Of a stretch of 64,000 nt of DNA, positions 28,302 through 37,315 are shown one piece after another. The translations under genes were made by a program, and so were the position numbers. The notes under the pieces were generated by a model. It was not told where the DNA came from. It worked only from the letters and a program-made list of their open reading frames with translations, and searched no databases. Within the stretch, counting starts at the first letter, position 1. Each line of letters starts with the position of its first letter. Source of the DNA: Bowmanella yangjiangensis (lineage in GTDB: Bacteria > Pseudomonadota > Gammaproteobacteria > Enterobacterales > Alteromonadaceae); contig NZ_JAFKCS010000003.1 of NCBI RefSeq assembly GCF_017255015.1, positions 38,014-102,013 of the forward strand, in the 5' to 3' direction.

Positions 28302-28979
28302 ATGTTGCCTTGGAAGCAAATTGATACTGTATTGCTGGATATGGACGGCACATTGCTGGACCTGCATTTTGATAATCACTTTTGGCTGGAGTTGATTCCC
28401 GCCAAGTTGGCCGAGCGTGACGGAGTCAGCCTAGAGGCTGCCAAAGCCCGTATGCAAAAGGATTACGATGCAGTAACCGGCACTATTGCCTGGTACTGCC
28501 TGGACTACTGGGCTGAGCGATTGCAGATGGATATTGTCAGTGCCAAGCGCGAAGTGCAGCACCTGATCAGTTTGCGCGATGACACTATTCCTTTCTTAGA
28601 CGCCTTGCATCAAAGCGGCAGGCAGGTGGTGTTGGTGACCAACGCCCACCCCGGCAGTTTGTCACTAAAGGTGGAACGCACCCAGCTTGATCAACACATT
28701 GACCTGTTGATATCTACTCATGAATTTGGTGTGACCAAAGAATCCCAATCCTTATGGCAGCAATTGCAGGCACGCTTGGGCTTTGATCCCGCTCGTACTT
28801 TATTTGTGGATGACAGCCTGGTTATCCTGGAAGCCGCCCGCCAGTTTGGCATCGGTCATTTATTGGCGGTTAGCAATCCCGATTCTAAAAAACCGGTGCG
28901 GGATATTGACGAGTTTCCTGCCGTACAGGATTACCGTTATCTGCTTGAAGATATTCTGGCCAATCCTGTCTCAGTGTGA
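28302..28979 (+). CDS. yrfG: GMP/IMP nucleotidase YrfG (HAD hydrolase)
   Basis: 225-residue HAD-superfamily 5'-nucleotidase. Motif I is LDMDGTLLDLHFD with the nucleophile Asp, motif II LVTNAHP, and motif IV LFVDDSLVILEAA. In E. coli it lies between nudE and hslR. Here the whole type II secretion operon is inserted between yrfG and hslR. GGAG nine bases upstream supports the ATG. A hairpin terminator follows directly. Confidence 0.93.
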   Translation: MLPWKQIDTVLLDMDGTLLDLHFDNHFWLELIPAKLAERDGVSLEAAKARMQKDYDAVTGTIAWYCLDYWAERLQMDIVSAKREVQHLISLRDDTIPFLDALHQSGRQVVLVTNAHPGSLSLKVERTQLDQHIDLLISTHEFGVTKESQSLWQQLQARLGFDPARTLFVDDSLVILEAARQFGIGHLLAVSNPDSKKPVRDIDEFPAVQDYRYLLEDILANPVSV

Positions 28980-28982
28980 ATT

Positions 28983-29001
28983 GGGCGCTAGCTAAGCGCC
29001 C
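28983..29001 (+). terminator. Terminator after yrfG
   Basis: GGGCGCT and AGCGCCC form a 7-bp stem with a 5-base loop four bases after the yrfG stop. The plus side continues CCATTTATTT, a weak T tract. It lies eight bases beyond the end of the convergent gspN and may serve both. Confidence 0.7.
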
Positions 29002-29009
29002 CCATTTAT

Positions 29010-29753
29010 TTAGAAGCGAATTTGGTAGAAGCCCTGATTGTCCGGTTTACCGAAGAGCCGGGCAGCCTGGTGTACTTCGTCCGGTAAGTCAGCGGACGGT
29101 TTAAAGCGACCTTCTACTTTTACTTTGAAATTTGCCGGTATTTTTGCCTGCGCGCTTAAACCAAAACTGTTGGGCTCTTTAATATCCAGTAGCAGAATTT
29201 GCTGCTGGCACCCCAACTCAGCGTCAAAGTTGCCCAATGGAATAAAGCCTTTGGTACCTGAAACCTGGGCATTCAGCCACTGCCCCTGGCCTTTTATGGC
29301 CTGACAACCGGCTTGCTGGTACGCCAGCTCATCCAGTCTGATCTTAAAGCGACCACTGGCCTTAACCGGCAATGGCAGCGGTAGCTGGGCAATGATCAGG
29401 TCGGTAGGCAGATACAGGTCCAATCCATCACTGGCAATCTGGTCGCTGCTCAAACGAATATGCCCGTTGAGTGCAATCTGTTCTGCATCGCGGTTGTTTC
29501 CGGCATCCAGTTGCAGGGAGAGTTTCCCGCTCAGTAAAGCCCAGGGATTGAGTTGCCAGGCAGCATTGTGAACAGGAATACCCTGATACATCACTAGGGC
29601 GGCCTTGCCATTCCAAATGCTGCCTTGCAGGCCTTGTATCTGCATTTGCTTGGGTAATGGCAAACGCGGAATAACGTGCGCGGCTGGCAGACTAATAATC
29701 AGCATTAACAGATATGCACAAAGCGCCAGTGCAATAATTTTAACGGGCTTCAT
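29010..29753 (-). CDS. gspN: Type II secretion system protein GspN
   Basis: 247 residues with one N-terminal membrane helix (about 7-25) and a periplasmic beta-rich domain. Features match the GspN family, for example IQGLQGSIWNGKAA and WQLNPWALLSGKL. It is the accessory, often dispensable, last subunit of T2SS operons. It starts two bases after gspM, with AAGGA upstream, and ends the gsp operon. Confidence 0.9.
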   Translation of the reverse strand: MKPVKIIALALCAYLLMLIISLPAAHVIPRLPLPKQMQIQGLQGSIWNGKAALVMYQGIPVHNAAWQLNPWALLSGKLSLQLDAGNNRDAEQIALNGHIRLSSDQIASDGLDLYLPTDLIIAQLPLPLPVKASGRFKIRLDELAYQQAGCQAIKGQGQWLNAQVSGTKGFIPLGNFDAELGCQQQILLLDIKEPNSFGLSAQAKIPANFKVKVEGRFKPSADLPDEVHQAARLFGKPDNQGFYQIRF

Positions 29754-29755
29754 GC

Positions 29756-30235
29756 TTATCCTTTACTTAACTGCAAGCGGCGAATGCGGATCTGACCCGG
29801 CTTGGCGGTTTCGGCAAAATCAGCATCCTGAATAACTATGCCCATTTGTTCCAGGCTTTGCAGCCAGGCCACCACTTGGTTGAATGGCGCTTCATCTACC
29901 CACACCTGTAGCTCATCACCTTGCGGCTGCATACGGGCGATGCTGATACTCAAGCGGCTGGCCGTTTGGTTGACCGCCTGGGGCAGGGAGCCGTTAAACT
30001 TAGCCCCCTGGCTGGCACTGCCCTTAAGCTGTTGTACACGATTGGCGTTCTTTTGCACCCAGTTAAGCAGCTCCTGCTGGCTGGCGACTGCGGCTTGATT
30101 ACGCGCGATGGACTGATTCAGCGGCGACCAGACCAATAAATAAAACAGCAAAATGGCCGTGACCAGAGCGGCCACTAACACCAGACGCTGCTCGCGCTCC
30201 GACAGGGCATTAAATTTTTCCAGCAACTGCTTCAC
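29756..30235 (-). CDS. gspM: Type II secretion system protein GspM
   Basis: 159 residues: short cytoplasmic tail containing LSEREQRLV, one membrane helix (about 18-38) and a periplasmic ferredoxin-like domain. GspM dimerises and partners GspL in the inner-membrane platform. The start codon is GTG, preceded by GAGGAG. Adjacent to gspL and gspN with one- to two-base gaps. Confidence 0.92.
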   Translation of the reverse strand: MKQLLEKFNALSEREQRLVLVAALVTAILLFYLLVWSPLNQSIARNQAAVASQQELLNWVQKNANRVQQLKGSASQGAKFNGSLPQAVNQTASRLSISIARMQPQGDELQVWVDEAPFNQVVAWLQSLEQMGIVIQDADFAETAKPGQIRIRRLQLSKG

Positions 30236-30236
30236 C

Positions 30237-31433
30237 TTAGCTCCTCACCGACAGTGAACCGACCACTTTACTGTCCGTATTGTTGATAGCCCCTTGTTCA
30301 ACGGTAAAACCCTGACCTTCTGCCAGGCGTCGGAACTGCTCAAGTGCTTCAAAATTGTCGGCCATGGCCTGCATACGCAATTCTGCTCGTTTACCGTCAA
30401 ACTTAAGCGTTTGTGGCAAGACTTTGCTTTGCGCGAATGCGGTGCTTAGCTGTGACAGCATCACCAGCATGGAGGCACCTCCTCCGCCTTGCTGCAGCTC
30501 GTTGAGCTTCTGATTCATTTGCGAACGAACGTTGACTATGCGTTTTACCTCGGGAAAGGCACGTTTGAATTCTGCCTCTATCTGCGCATCAAGCTGCTCT
30601 TTCTGACTGGCCAGCTGGCTGGCCTGAATCCCTTTATCAATCAAGCTGGTGGACAGGGCAATGCCGGCCAAAATAGCGGCCAGACGCCACTTTTGCCATT
30701 GCCCCTGTTGCTGGCGCTTGGGTTTAAATTCACCCTGTAACAGGTTCATCTGACTGGCCAGCGCCCCTTGTGCCAGCACTTTCATGGGCATTTCCAGCGG
30801 CTCAGCTTGTTGTAACAGGTTGGGTGAGTCCGGCAGCGTCAGAGACGAATAGTTGGCAATGGACAGTGGCTCACTTAACTGCTTGGCGTGATGCAGCAGC
30901 GCATCCAGCATCCAACTGGTTTCACCTTGCAGGCCTTTCCACTGATCTTGGCGAATCAGTAACTGTTCGCCAATTTGCAGCAATGACCAGCCATTTTCCT
31001 GCACAGGTAAGGCCAGCACATCTGGCAGCAGTTTATGGCAGGTGAGTCCGGCCTGTTGTAAGTGTGATAACCACTGTTGCAGGCTGTCTCGATTGACCAC
31101 GGCGACGGCTTGTTGATTGCCCTGGCGCGGGCCCATGGCAAAAAACTGGCTATCGATATCACTGCAAAGTTCATCTTCCAGCATATAGGGAATGGCGGTC
31201 AGCGCTTTACGACTGGCCTTGGCGGGCATGGTTACCCAATGCAGTAATACATCGCTGGCTGGAACCAACACAGTGACAGGCCGCGATCCTGCCCGGTCTT
31301 TCAGGCTGATTAACTGTTCGGCATGGGTTAACTCGCCGGAGGCGATGATGTCCTGCTCGGCAGTAGACCAAACCAGCCATTGCACGGGCTCCTGAGGCGT
31401 TGCCCCCAGCCTGACGATCAGCTGTTCTGTCAT
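30237..31433 (-). CDS. gspL: Type II secretion system protein GspL
   Basis: 398 residues. The cytoplasmic actin-like domain (about 1-240) binds the ATPase GspE. A membrane helix follows at about 247-266, then a coiled periplasmic region with a ferredoxin-like fold that contacts GspM. TVLVPASDVLLHWVTMP is a typical N-terminal segment. Its start overlaps the gspK stop as ATGA. Confidence 0.93.
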   Translation of the reverse strand: MTEQLIVRLGATPQEPVQWLVWSTAEQDIIASGELTHAEQLISLKDRAGSRPVTVLVPASDVLLHWVTMPAKASRKALTAIPYMLEDELCSDIDSQFFAMGPRQGNQQAVAVVNRDSLQQWLSHLQQAGLTCHKLLPDVLALPVQENGWSLLQIGEQLLIRQDQWKGLQGETSWMLDALLHHAKQLSEPLSIANYSSLTLPDSPNLLQQAEPLEMPMKVLAQGALASQMNLLQGEFKPKRQQQGQWQKWRLAAILAGIALSTSLIDKGIQASQLASQKEQLDAQIEAEFKRAFPEVKRIVNVRSQMNQKLNELQQGGGGASMLVMLSQLSTAFAQSKVLPQTLKFDGKRAELRMQAMADNFEALEQFRRLAEGQGFTVEQGAINNTDSKVVGSLSVRS

Positions 31434-32401
31434 TGAAATCCTCCAAATTGCCGACGTATTACGCTGGCCTCATTGCTGTTACCAATCTTAAGCAAAGAAG
31501 ACATGGTGAAACTGGCGTTATTGTAGCGGCTTCGGGTGTGTAAAAGAAAATACCCTGTGCTGACATTGAACCAGGCCTTTTGTTCATCTTCCATATTCAG
31601 ATTGGTGATCTCCGGCAAATTCAAAAAATCCTCAATACGTTCAAAGCCTGTGGGTTTGCGTGAGGAGATAATGCCTTTGGCGTCTTGTAGACTGATATTG
31701 TTGCCTAATAGCGCATGTAGCAAAGGGGCTTTTGATTCATCCAGGGTGTTAACGTTAACTTTGAGTTCCATTGAACCAGGAATAACGCACAACATGGGCA
31801 GTACTTTATTCAGCCACTTGGGGTTAGCGCCATTGACCATGCGTAATTCACTAATATCACTCATCAGGCCATTAGCCGGTAAGTAGGGAGGCTGCATGGC
31901 TTCATAATCACTGTCTTCGGCGCCAAAAGGGCTGAGATTACCGTCTTCATCCAGCCAATCCAGCACAGAATCGCTGAAAACATCCACGTCATAAGAGGGG
32001 ATCTCAAACTCTTCCGATTGCAGCAAGCGTTTAAATGCCTCAGCTAAGGGACGCTTGTTGTTGCTGCTTTGTAGCGCATTAATGTTGAAACAGCTTTGCA
32101 TGTCGGACAATTTGGCTTCAATGCTACCGCCTTCCAGTGGAAACTGAATGTCGCTTGCGGCCCAGGGTTGGTTGAGGTTTATCACGCCATTAGCATTTTG
32201 CATCTGCTCGCTAATGGCTTTGATGGCGTATTGCTCTGCCCCAATGGCATTCCAATAAGCTTGATTGCTGTCTTTGATATTGCCGGCTCGCTTGGCCTGT
32301 AGCTGCAAGCGTGAGCCCATTTGTGTGGCCAGCACGCTAACCAGTGCCACTATCATCAGCACCAGCACTAAGGCTACACCTTGCTGTTTAAATTGGGGCA
32401 T
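31430..32401 (-). CDS. gspK: Type II secretion system minor pseudopilin GspK
   Basis: 323 residues. The leader MPQFKQQG is followed by the hydrophobic helix VALVLVLMIVALVSVLA. Position +5 of the mature protein is not Glu, as expected for GspK, which sits at the pseudopilus tip. The large globular domain carries two helix-hairpin-helix-like segments (GIISSRKPTGFERIEDFL). I prefer the ATG at 32401, with GGGGG eight bases upstream, over the one at 32425. It overlaps the gspJ end. Confidence 0.92.
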   Translation of the reverse strand: MPQFKQQGVALVLVLMIVALVSVLATQMGSRLQLQAKRAGNIKDSNQAYWNAIGAEQYAIKAISEQMQNANGVINLNQPWAASDIQFPLEGGSIEAKLSDMQSCFNINALQSSNNKRPLAEAFKRLLQSEEFEIPSYDVDVFSDSVLDWLDEDGNLSPFGAEDSDYEAMQPPYLPANGLMSDISELRMVNGANPKWLNKVLPMLCVIPGSMELKVNVNTLDESKAPLLHALLGNNISLQDAKGIISSRKPTGFERIEDFLNLPEITNLNMEDEQKAWFNVSTGYFLLHTRSRYNNASFTMSSLLKIGNSNEASVIRRQFGGFQ

Positions 32402-33026
32402 TTGGGTTTGCCCCCTCTGATGCAAGTAGGAACTCTCTGCGAATCAGGCCAAAGTCCAGGCTGTCAATTTCTACGGCTATGGCTCTGGGCAACACCGAAC
32501 CTATGTAATCATCCTGCCAGTCCAGATTGCGGCTATTGTTATCGTTACTGTTAACCAGAAACTGCACACGAAAGTCCTGTACATCCTCGAGCAGCACCAC
32601 CACTTTGGGCTCTGCACCTATAACATTGTCGGGACGCAGCGTGTACAAGCGCTGCAACTGACCTTCCTGCAATCGGTAACCTACCGCCTGTAAGGTGCTC
32701 CTGGGTAACATCAACAGCGGGTTTTGCCAGCCGGTACGGACGAACGCCAGGCCGTCGGCCTCACTTTGTATCTGGTCGCGCCCACCACTGATCACTTTGC
32801 CGCTACTGTCCCCCTCTATTCGCACCGCTCTGGGAACAGCCTGTAAAATATCGCGCTCCATATACAGCATGGCGCGCTGCAGGGCTTCCAGTTTGGCAAT
32901 ACGCTGTTTGGAAATACTGTTGGAGTCGGTAGTCGTCGTTAGTACCGAATAGGACGCCAGGCCGATCATAGTAAAAATGGCCATGGCGATAAGGATCTCC
33001 AGTAAGGTGAAGCCTCTGAATGCCAT
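32388..33026 (-). CDS. gspJ: Type II secretion system minor pseudopilin GspJ
   Basis: 212 residues. The short leader MAFRG is followed by the class III prepilin motif FTLLEILIAMAIF with Glu at +5; cleavage is expected after Gly5. The globular domain follows from about residue 40. GspJ forms the tip complex with GspI and GspK. Its start overlaps the gspI stop by one base. Confidence 0.94.
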   Translation of the reverse strand: MAFRGFTLLEILIAMAIFTMIGLASYSVLTTTTDSNSISKQRIAKLEALQRAMLYMERDILQAVPRAVRIEGDSSGKVISGGRDQIQSEADGLAFVRTGWQNPLLMLPRSTLQAVGYRLQEGQLQRLYTLRPDNVIGAEPKVVVLLEDVQDFRVQFLVNSNDNNSRNLDWQDDYIGSVLPRAIAVEIDSLDFGLIRREFLLASEGANPNAPI

Positions 33027-33424
33027 TAATTTGCCCTCTCGGGCTTGGTGAAATAGGTACTGACCGAGGTAATGGCCTGAGGGGCCTGCTCATCGAGTCG
33101 CACTTCTACTTCTATCTGACGCAGTTGCTTGTCAGCGGTTTCTTTAACAATTTGCTTCCAATACCAAGTGCGGTGGGCCATTTCCACATGACCGCGTTGG
33201 TTGTTTTGAGGCGGCCAGCGACCTTCCAGATGCACTTGGGTCAGACGGTTATTGGCAACCCAAGTAGCCAGCGTGACTTCCTCTATCATGCCGATGTTGT
33301 GCAGGTGTTCGCCAGCGGCTTTCATTATGGCCGTGCCTGCCATCGCGAAGATCAGTAAAGCCGCCATGACTTCCAGTAGCGTCATGCCGGACATATAAAA
33401 AGGGCGTGCGCAGGTCTTGGTCAT
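33026..33424 (-). CDS. gspI: Type II secretion system minor pseudopilin GspI
   Basis: 132 residues. The leader is 13 residues long (MTKTCARPFYMSG) before MTLLEVMAALLIF, with Glu at +5. An internal ATG at codon 11 would leave a three-residue leader, so the upstream ATG, which overlaps the gspH stop as ATGA, is kept. The WPPQNNQ and FTKPERAN endings fit a small GspI globular domain. Confidence 0.92.
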   Translation of the reverse strand: MTKTCARPFYMSGMTLLEVMAALLIFAMAGTAIMKAAGEHLHNIGMIEEVTLATWVANNRLTQVHLEGRWPPQNNQRGHVEMAHRTWYWKQIVKETADKQLRQIEVEVRLDEQAPQAITSVSTYFTKPERAN

Positions 33425-34041
33425 GGATTATCCAGCGCGTCGCTAACTCGCAGTGGGGGCATATCCATGGCATCTACTCTGAAGGCCACGGGCTGTTCAT
33501 TGCCAAAGGTTGGCTCAAACTGGAAAGTCAGACTAAAAGGGGTGATTTCACCACTGGAGAGCAGCAAAACTTGTGGTGGCGGCAGCTTTTCTTCTTCCTC
33601 GCCGATTTCCACCCCATCTTCACTTACCGATAAGGTTTCGTCGAACAGCTGCTGGTCAAACAAACTTTCATCATCCTGCCAAGGCAGGTTATCCAGCTCC
33701 AGCGCCAGACTGACAGTTTCGTCCAGCTCGCGTTGCTCGAATACCTTGTCCTGCTCAATGCGTTGCCACTGCTGTTCATCATCAAGACGCACAAAATAGT
33801 AGCGGTCTTCCTCAATACGCAGCCCCAGCTCTTGTTGATTTAGCACGGCGAAATCAGAGGCCATATTGACCACCACAGCAAAACGCCGGGCTTGCTCTTC
33901 GAGTTGTTGCTCCGCGCTTTTACCCAGTGCCGTAAAGGTTACCGTGCTGACAATCAGGCCCATCAGCAGCAACACCAGCATAACTTCTAGCAAGGTAAAA
34001 CCCTGCATATAGCGTGATGAATGTGGGTGCGGGCCTGGCAT
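33421..34041 (-). CDS. gspH: Type II secretion system minor pseudopilin GspH
   Basis: About 206 residues. The prepilin motif GFTLLEVMLVLLLMG follows a long leader. The start is uncertain: GTG at 34074, ATG at 34041 (chosen, GGAC about nine bases upstream) and ATG at 34008 (leader only three residues) are all in frame. The globular part has an unusually acidic insert (SEDGVEIGEEEEKLPPP), making it longer than a typical GspH of 150-190 residues. Confidence 0.88.
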   Translation of the reverse strand: MPGPHPHSSRYMQGFTLLEVMLVLLLMGLIVSTVTFTALGKSAEQQLEEQARRFAVVVNMASDFAVLNQQELGLRIEEDRYYFVRLDDEQQWQRIEQDKVFEQRELDETVSLALELDNLPWQDDESLFDQQLFDETLSVSEDGVEIGEEEEKLPPPQVLLLSSGEITPFSLTFQFEPTFGNEQPVAFRVDAMDMPPLRVSDALDNP

Positions 34042-34079
34042 CAATGCGTCCGATAGGCGGTGGGGCTGACCCACCGCGA

Positions 34080-34520
34080 TTAATTCAGGAAGTCGTTTAA
34101 GTTCCAGTTACCAATATCATCATCAGTACCTGGCTGCATATCTGGTCCGGCACTGAATACATCAAAGGTGCCCATTTCACCTGGGCTTAGCAGGTAATAG
34201 TCGTTACCCCAGGGATCCTGCGGTAAGCGATTGATAAAACCTTCAGCCGGGAAGTTGCGGGGAATAGGTTCGATAGTCGGCGCGCTGACCAGGGCTTCCA
34301 GCCCTTGCTCTGTGGTAGGTAGCAGGTTAGTGCGTACTTTGTACATCTGAATGGCACTTTCCAACTGCTGAATATCGATGGCGGCTTTCTTAAGCTGCGC
34401 ACTTTCCTGGTTACCCAGAATGGCTGGGGCAACCAAGGCCGCCATCATGCCAATGATCAGCAATACCACCATAACTTCGATAAGGCTGAAGCCGGACTGT
34501 CTGCGAGTGAGAGTTTTCAT
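34080..34520 (-). CDS. gspG: Type II secretion system major pseudopilin GspG
   Basis: 146 residues, the main subunit of the pseudopilus. The leader MKTLTRRQSG precedes FSLIEVMVVLLIIGMM with Glu at +5. The C-terminal calcium-site loop is visible in FDVFSAGPDMQPGTDDDIGNW, and DPWGNDYYLLSPG is the family signature. It abuts the gspF stop at one base. Confidence 0.96.
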   Translation of the reverse strand: MKTLTRRQSGFSLIEVMVVLLIIGMMAALVAPAILGNQESAQLKKAAIDIQQLESAIQMYKVRTNLLPTTEQGLEALVSAPTIEPIPRNFPAEGFINRLPQDPWGNDYYLLSPGEMGTFDVFSAGPDMQPGTDDDIGNWNLNDFLN

Positions 34521-35740
34521 TACAAGTTCACCATATTATTTAGGGCCAAAATGGGTTGCAAAATGGCCATGACAATAAACATTACGATAGCGGCCATGCT
34601 GACGATCAGCAGGGGCTCAAAGACTTTTAGGGCAACACTAACCTGGGCTTCAAATTCTCTGTCCTGATTATCAGCCGCCCGGCCCAGCATCTGTTGCAGT
34701 TCGCCACTGCGTTCTCCCGAAGCAATCATGTGCATCATCATTGGCGGGAACATGCGGGTTTTTTCCAGCGCTGCACGCAGACTGGAACCTTCTTTAACCC
34801 GTTCTGCTGCATCGGCGATCTGGTTGCGAATATGCAGATTTTCCAGTACGCCACCGGCAATTCGCATACTTTCAAGCAAGGGCACGGCACTGGAGGTCAG
34901 AATGCTCAGGGTGCGGGCAAAGCGGGCGGTGTTCAGCCCGCGGGATACTTTACCCAGTACCGGTAAACGCAATATCAGTTGATGATAACGCAGCTTGAGG
35001 GCCGGCTGCTGCAGCAGGCGCTGAGCGAGTATCACCAGCAGTAGAATTACCACCCCGGCAATCAACACATAGTCACGCAGCCAGTCACTAATACCTATCA
35101 TGATCTTGGTAATAGTCGGCAGGTCTTGGCCCATGCTGTCAAACTGACCAACAATTTTTGGTACCACTTGGGTTAACAGCGCGATCACCACCAACATGGC
35201 AATTACCAGCATCAGGCTTGGGTAGATCAGTGCCTGAACAACCTGACTGCGAGTTTGATTGCGTTTTTCTGTGTAGTCTGCCAGACGATTCAGTACGGTA
35301 TCCAGATGGCCGGATTTTTCTCCCGCTGCCACCATGGCACGATATAGTTGGTCGAACACCTGCGGGTATTCTGCCATGGCATCTGCCAGGCTATGGCCTT
35401 CCACTACCTTGCTGCGTACTGCCATCATCATATTTTTATGGCGTGGTTTCTCGCATTGCTCGGCAACGGCCTGCAAGGCTTCTTCAATGGGCAGCGCAGA
35501 CTCAACCAGCGTGGCAATCTGGCGGGTCAGCAAAGCCAGATCGGCGGCTGATATACCCTGGCGGAACAGCGTGACTTTGCCACCTTTTGCCTGAGTACGC
35601 TCTGATACCTGTTGAACCTCAATGGGAATCAGGTGCTGTTCTCGAAGCTGGGCACGCACCTGGCGGGCATTATCTGCTTCCATCACGCCGGATTTATTAC
35701 GTCCACCCTGATCCAGGGCCTTATAAGCAAAGGCGCCCAT
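34520..35740 (-). CDS. gspF: Type II secretion system inner-membrane protein GspF
   Basis: 406 residues with two repeated cytoplasmic T2SSF domains (about 70-195 and 270-395) and three membrane helices (near 170-195, 220-242 and 375-400). The opening MGAFAYKALDQGGR and MVAAGEKSGHLDTVLNRLADY are characteristic. It is the platform core that couples GspE to the pseudopilus. A 51-bp gap separates it from gspE, the largest in the operon. Confidence 0.96.
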   Translation of the reverse strand: MGAFAYKALDQGGRNKSGVMEADNARQVRAQLREQHLIPIEVQQVSERTQAKGGKVTLFRQGISAADLALLTRQIATLVESALPIEEALQAVAEQCEKPRHKNMMMAVRSKVVEGHSLADAMAEYPQVFDQLYRAMVAAGEKSGHLDTVLNRLADYTEKRNQTRSQVVQALIYPSLMLVIAMLVVIALLTQVVPKIVGQFDSMGQDLPTITKIMIGISDWLRDYVLIAGVVILLLVILAQRLLQQPALKLRYHQLILRLPVLGKVSRGLNTARFARTLSILTSSAVPLLESMRIAGGVLENLHIRNQIADAAERVKEGSSLRAALEKTRMFPPMMMHMIASGERSGELQQMLGRAADNQDREFEAQVSVALKVFEPLLIVSMAAIVMFIVMAILQPILALNNMVNL

Positions 35741-35791
35741 TAACGCAGCCTGCTATTCAAATGGAAAGTGAAACGGTATCCGGTCATCATA

Positions 35792-37315
35792 TTAATCTTC
35801 CCTGGTAACCCGCAACACTTCTTCCAATGAAGTCATACCGAGCAGCACCTTACTACAGCCATCGTCACGAATACTAGGTACGGACTGGCGTACATATTTT
35901 TCGATGGCTTGCTCGCCATGACCATTGTGGATCATTTCGCGAATCTGCTCGTCGACAATTAGCATTTCATGAATGCCGGTTCGACCGCGATACCCTGTCT
36001 GGTTACAACTGGCGCAGCCTTTAGGAGCAAAGATTTTAAACTCGCTGACTTGCTGTGGAGCAATGCCGAGAATCTGACATTCACGTTCAGATGGGGAATG
36101 CGCTACTTTGCAATCCGGACACAAGGTTCTTACCAAACGCTGAGACAGCACCGCCAGCAAACTGGATGAGAGAAGGAAAGGCTCTATACCCATATCTTCC
36201 AGGCGGGTGATGGCACCGGCGGCAGTATTGGTGTGCAGTGTGGATAGTACCAAGTGGCCGGTTAAACTGGCCTGCACGCCAATCTGGGCGGTTTCCAGGT
36301 CACGAATTTCCCCGACCATCACCACATCCGGATCCTGACGCAAAATGGCGCGCAAGCCGCGGGCAAAGGTCATGTCCACACGGGGATTTACCTGGGTCTG
36401 GCCGATACCCTCTAAGTCGTATTCAATGGGGTCTTCCACCGTCAGGATGTTACGGTCCTTGGTGTTGATTTCGGACAATCCAGCATACAAAGTGGTACTT
36501 TTACCCGAACCTGTAGGGCCGGTGACCAGAATAATGCCGTGAGGCTTGCGGATAAGTTCAGAGAAGTGAACCCGAATATGCTCCGTCATGCCCAAATCCT
36601 GCAAATCCAGATGGGCGGTATTCTTGTCCAGCAAACGTAATACCACCCGCTCACCGTGGCTGGACGGCATGGTACTGACCCGCACATCCACGGCTCGGCC
36701 AGCAATACGCAAGGTAATACGGCCATCCTGAGGCACGCGTTTTTCAGCGATATCCAGCTTGGCCATCACCTTGATACGTGAGACTAACATGGAGGCCATC
36801 TTGCGATTAGGGCGGAGGATTTCCCTTAACACACCATCAACCCGAAAACGCACCACCAACTGCTTCTCGAAGGTCTCAATGTGAATGTCCGATGCCCCTT
36901 CTTTGATAGCTTCGCCCAGCATGGCGTTGATCAGTTTGATGATTGGCGCATCGTCTTCGGAATCCAGTAAGTCCTCGGTTTCCGGCAATTCTTCGGCCAG
37001 TGCAAACAGGTCACCTTCGTTACCAATATCTTCCATTAATTGCTTGGCTTCAGATGAGTCGCGCTGAAAGGCCTTGGTCAGCAGGTTTTCAAATTTTTCC
37101 GGGGCAATTTCATGTAGCTGAAATTCTCGCCCCAAAAAGCGCCTGACCTCAGCAAAGACCGCAAAAGAGGTCTCAGCGGTATGGTAAAGTAAAGCAGGTT
37201 GCTGGCCGGTATCCAGCAACACCTTATTGCGTTTGGCAAAGCCAAAGGCTAATTGCTTATGGCTTGGCGCCTGCTCGTCGGCCTGCATTTGCTCTGTGCT
37301 TTGCAGCCTATCCAT
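35792..37315 (-). CDS. gspE: Type II secretion ATPase GspE
   Basis: 507-residue hexameric ATPase that drives pseudopilus assembly. Walker A is GPTGSGKS at 266-273; the Asp box region holds [19 protein letters not shown]; Walker B follows with [13 protein letters not shown]; the His box is in [12 protein letters not shown]. The four-cysteine zinc module (CPDC...CASC) is intact. The N-terminal N1E/N2E domains bind GspL. The start overlaps the gspD stop as TAATG. Confidence 0.96.
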   Translation of the reverse strand: MDRLQSTEQMQADEQAPSHKQLAFGFAKRNKVLLDTGQQPALLYHTAETSFAVFAEVRRFLGREFQLHEIAPEKFENLLTKAFQRDSSEAKQLMEDIGNEGDLFALAEELPETEDLLDSEDDAPIIKLINAMLGEAIKEGASDIHIETFEKQLVVRFRVDGVLREILRPNRKMASMLVSRIKVMAKLDIAEKRVPQDGRITLRIAGRAVDVRVSTMPSSHGERVVLRLLDKNTAHLDLQDLGMTEHIRVHFSELIRKPHGIILVTGPTGSGKSTTLYAGLSEINTKDRNILTVEDPIEYDLEGIGQTQVNPRVDMTFARGLRAILRQDPDVVMVGEIRDLETAQIGVQASLTGHLVLSTLHTNTAAGAITRLEDMGIEPFLLSSSLLAVLSQRLVRTLCPDCKVAHSPSERECQILGIAPQQVSEFKIFAPKGCASCNQTGYRGRTGIHEMLIVDEQIREMIHNGHGEQAIEKYVRQSVPSIRDDGCSKVLLGMTSLEEVLRVTRED